A DNA stretch of 64,000 nt, taken from positions 1-64,000 of the forward strand of contig NZ_JACHOV010000009.1 in NCBI RefSeq assembly GCF_014200045.1, written 5' to 3'. The DNA comes from Rhizorhapis suberifaciens (GTDB taxonomy: Bacteria > Pseudomonadota > Alphaproteobacteria > Sphingomonadales > Sphingomonadaceae). Below, in pieces: positions 61,559 through 64,000 of the stretch (positions within the stretch are counted from its first letter, which is position 1; each line of letters starts with the position of its first letter). A program made the translations under genes and the position numbers. Under the pieces are notes generated by a model that ran no database searches, was not told where the DNA came from, and saw only the letters and a program-made list of their open reading frames with translations.

Positions 61559-63058
61559 TCAGAAACTGAAGCCGGGCGAAACTTTGCCGGTGTCTGCGGT
61601 TTGCTTGCGGCGTTCGCTTGCAACGGCGGCGGGCGGGGCCGATCCGACTTGTGGAGCGGCCGGAGCAACAGGTTCGACCGTCGGTTCAGGACGCTTTGCG
61701 CCGCTGACCCCGTCGCTTTGCTTTTGAAGCAGCAGGCCCTGCAAATCCGTTGCGTTGCGGAAGCCGTCGGTCGGCAAGCGTATGTCCTGCGCGTTCACGG
61801 GCTTCACCAGATAAGGCGTGACCACAATCACCAGTTCGGTTTCATTCCGCTGGAATTTTTTGGACTTGAACAGGCTACCCAGGATGGGAATGTTGCCCAG
61901 CCCCGGAACCTTGTCGACATTATTGGCCGTGCTGTTGTTCAGCAGTCCGGCAATCATGAAGCTTTGGCCTGAACCCAGTTCCACTGTAGTTTCCGCCGAC
62001 CGGCTCTTGAGCGCGGGGACGTTGGAGTTGATGGAAAAATCCAGTTCCGACACCGTTGGCCGGACGCGCATCGATATGCGGCCGTCAGACAGGACGGTGG
62101 GCGTGAAGGCAAGCTGCACGCCATATTGCTTGAATTCGATCGTATTGCCCTGAAGGCCGTTCGAAACCGAATAAGGATATTCACCGCCCGCCAGGAAGCT
62201 GGCGGTTTCGCCCGAAAGCGAAGTCAGGTTGGGCTGCGCCAGTGTGGTGGCGAGACCAGTGGTTTCGGCAAGATCAAGCGCGCCCGCGATGTCCATGCCG
62301 AGCAGGCGCGCGACGCCGCCAATGGAGGTGGTGCCATCGGTGGGGTTGGTGAATGTCCAAACATTGCTATCCGCGTCGAAACTTGCAAAATTGCGCGTGC
62401 CCGAGCCAATATTGCCCAGCACCTTGCCGCCGCTGCTATCGGCGCTCATGAAGTTCGTGCCGATCTTATGCGCGAAGCTGCGGCTTACTTCGGAAATCTT
62501 GACCTGGAGGTTGACCTGCAACGGTGTGGCCGTGCGAAGGCGGCTGACGACCTGCACATCCTTGCCGACGAAAGCCTGCACCAGACGTTCGGCTTCGGCT
62601 GCGTCCTCGGGCGCCTTGACCGTGCCAGTCAGAAGAACGAGGCCGTTCATCGTGCTTACCTGGATGTTGGCTTCCGGCATGGCGAGGCCAAGCATCTGAT
62701 CCACGCTGGACAGGTTGTTGCCAACCCGGACCGTACCCGAATAGAGGATCTTGCCGGTCTTGCTGGTGACGAACAGGTTGGTTTCACCCGGCGCTTTGGC
62801 AATAAGGTAGAGCTGCTTTTCCGAGCGAACGTGAATGTCCAAGACTTCGGGATTGGCGATCACCACGTCCGACATCGGAGCGGATAGGTTCACCACCCGG
62901 CTGCCGCCGACAGAGAGCACCAGAGCGTCCTGACCGATACTCGCCCGCGTCTGGGCGGAGGCGAGTTGCACCGGCGTTCCCTGCCCGGAGGCGAAGGCCA
63001 GAGTGGCGACCAGTGCGGTTCCGCTGACGCGGCCAATTTTGGTCTTCATGACATTCAT
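61559..63058 (-). CDS. cpaC: Tad pilus secretin CpaC/RcpA
   Basis: A 499-residue outer-membrane secretin with a signal peptide (about residues 1-35), a BON-like/N-terminal domain (VNLSAPMSDVVIANPEVLDIHVRSE), and the secretin domain ending near VVTPYLVKPV. It forms the pore through which the Flp pilus leaves the cell. GGAGGG stands ahead of the ATG. It follows cpaB directly. Confidence 0.95.
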   Translation of the reverse strand: MNVMKTKIGRVSGTALVATLAFASGQGTPVQLASAQTRASIGQDALVLSVGGSRVVNLSAPMSDVVIANPEVLDIHVRSEKQLYLIAKAPGETNLFVTSKTGKILYSGTVRVGNNLSSVDQMLGLAMPEANIQVSTMNGLVLLTGTVKAPEDAAEAERLVQAFVGKDVQVVSRLRTATPLQVNLQVKISEVSRSFAHKIGTNFMSADSSGGKVLGNIGSGTRNFASFDADSNVWTFTNPTDGTTSIGGVARLLGMDIAGALDLAETTGLATTLAQPNLTSLSGETASFLAGGEYPYSVSNGLQGNTIEFKQYGVQLAFTPTVLSDGRISMRVRPTVSELDFSINSNVPALKSRSAETTVELGSGQSFMIAGLLNNSTANNVDKVPGLGNIPILGSLFKSKKFQRNETELVIVVTPYLVKPVNAQDIRLPTDGFRNATDLQGLLLQKQSDGVSGAKRPEPTVEPVAPAAPQVGSAPPAAVASERRKQTADTGKVSPGFSF

Positions 63059-63059
63059 C

Positions 63060-64000
63060 TTATTTCCCTCCGACCGGAACCACAGTGACTGCGGTTCCGC
63101 GTGCGACGCGAACGACGGGACCGGCGACGGCCATCATGCCTGTGGCATCGCTTGTTGCAGTACCGCCGCTACCCTCGGCGGACTTGCCTGGGACCGAGCG
63201 GCGCTGGAAGCGTGACACGTCGGCGCCGGTTGCGAAGGTGGACCCCTTGTCGACGGGGCGGCTGGCGACTGCCAGCATCATACGCTTTTCAGCAGCGGGG
63301 TCGTCGCCTTCGGGGACATCTACATCGCCAGCGGCTATGGCCTGCTCCAGTTCAGCCGCATTGTCCGCGATCGAACGAAGCGACAGGGAAAGCGAACCAA
63401 TGGTTTGCGCGACTGCAATCTTTTCGGCGATTTTAGGGGTCACTTCCAGCGTCACGTTGGAGTAGGTGACGACCTGCTGCTTGCCATCCTCACCCACAGC
63501 GTTGGTACGCTGATCGGTAGCGAGCACACGCAGGTTGCGCATGATGGTTTCGGAGACCTTGAGAGGTTCGCCATCGCCGCCGCCTGCGACCGTCTGCGTC
63601 AGCACCAGGTCGACCCTGTCACCGGGAAAGACGAAACCCGCCACGGAGCTTTGGGCGGAGACTGGAACCGTAACGGCGCGCATGCCAGGGCCAAGCGCTG
63701 CCGCAAGGAAGCCGCGGTCGCCGGGCTTTACGAGCGATCCCTGCGTTACAGGCTGACCGGCCGTAATCGCATTGCGGACGACCGTTCCAGTAAGCGTCGC
63801 CGGATCGGCCTCGCCTTTCAAGAAATAGACCTGCTCGACCAACTCCTTCGGCCACGGCTGGAAGCGGAAGCTGTCCGGTTCAATGATCGTGCCTACAGGC
63901 AGCGCTCGGGTTGCGACCAATACTTGCGGGCCATCCAGAGCAGGCTGCATGTTAGCGGCGGTCGCCTGAGGCGCGCCGGAATTGCCCAGCAAGCTCCGAG
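63060..64000 (-). CDS. cpaB: Tad pilus assembly protein CpaB/RcpC, 5' end cut by the window
   Basis: At least 310 residues in frame, running off the right edge. The SAF domain (LVATRALPVGTIIEPDSFRFQPWP) and RcpC-type domain (AVTVPVSAQSSVAGFVFPGDRVDLVL) are seen; the N-terminal membrane segment must be outside. It stabilises the secretin or modifies the pilus in the periplasm. It is the most upstream Tad gene here; the pilin and cpaA, if present, lie beyond. Confidence 0.93.
   Translation of the reverse strand, partial: RSLLGNSGAPQATAANMQPALDGPQVLVATRALPVGTIIEPDSFRFQPWPKELVEQVYFLKGEADPATLTGTVVRNAITAGQPVTQGSLVKPGDRGFLAAALGPGMRAVTVPVSAQSSVAGFVFPGDRVDLVLTQTVAGGGDGEPLKVSETIMRNLRVLATDQRTNAVGEDGKQQVVTYSNVTLEVTPKIAEKIAVAQTIGSLSLSLRSIADNAAELEQAIAAGDVDVPEGDDPAAEKRMMLAVASRPVDKGSTFATGADVSRFQRRSVPGKSAEGSGGTATSDATGMMAVAGPVVRVARGTAVTVVPVGGK

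Noticed and set aside
1-64000. CRISPR array, insertion sequence, prophage or rRNA
   Set aside because: I found no regular spaced repeats, transposase, integrase or rRNA sequence.

Overview
The window reads as chromosomal DNA from an alphaproteobacterium, most likely a sphingomonad (Sphingobium/Sphingomonas type). The reasons are the high GC content, a C4-type 5-aminolevulinate synthase, a CpdR-like receiver, a ScfR-type propionate/short-chain acyl regulator, an NDUFS4-like complex I subunit, a general-stress (EcfG-type) promoter, and above all an exosortase A (XrtA)/PEP-CTERM exopolysaccharide locus with a Tad pilus cluster nearby. I see no insertion sequence, prophage, CRISPR array or rRNA.

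Layout. 0-4.3 kb: the edge of a minus-strand gene, tRNA-Gln(CTG), a VOC protein, an alpha/beta hydrolase, a zinc metallopeptidase and a diguanylate cyclase. 4.4-10.1 kb: an SUF iron-sulfur operon (Rrf2 regulator, sufB, sufC, sufD, sufS, a DUF59 gene, sufA) interrupted by small GC-rich dispersed repeats. 10.1-17.6 kb: housekeeping genes (chorismate mutase, polyprenyl synthase, hrpB, complex I subunit, rdgB-rph, hrcA-grpE). 17.7-24.9 kb: regulators (ScfR-like, two single-domain receivers), a Zn-alcohol dehydrogenase with an SRPBCC protein, a secreted beta-helix protein, tRNA-Val(GAC), an N-formylglutamate amidohydrolase family protein and a universal stress protein. 25.0-28.0 kb: pyruvate dehydrogenase E2 and E3, with an unannotated-looking 53-codon ORF filling the gap. 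28.0-36.5 kb: a PEP-CTERM protein, a hypothetical exported protein, hemA, murI, plsY, dprA, topA.

36.6-55.1 kb is the centrepiece: fifteen contiguous genes of the XrtA system. A leftward arm (GNAT-like protein, acyl carrier protein, two hydrolases) diverges from a rightward arm (AMP-forming ligase, PLP decarboxylase, polysaccharide export lipoprotein, chain-length determinant, tyrosine autokinase, outer-membrane barrel, ExeA-like ATPase, polysaccharide deacetylase, FemAB-like protein, glycosyltransferase, XrtA-EpsI fusion, asparagine-synthase-type amidotransferase). Together they look able to build and export a modified surface polysaccharide and to sort PEP-CTERM proteins such as the one at 28.06 kb. 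The carrier protein, ligase, decarboxylase, GNAT and hydrolases form a submodule whose chemistry is, as far as I know, undescribed.

55.1-57.5 kb holds small stress-type genes (CBS protein, two small proteins, an ArsR/AHSA1 pair). 57.6-64.0 kb is a leftward Tad/Flp pilus operon cpaB-cpaC-cpaD-cpaE-tadB-tadC, with cpaB cut by the window edge. The motor ATPase gene cpaF (tadA) is absent from its usual place between cpaE and tadB.
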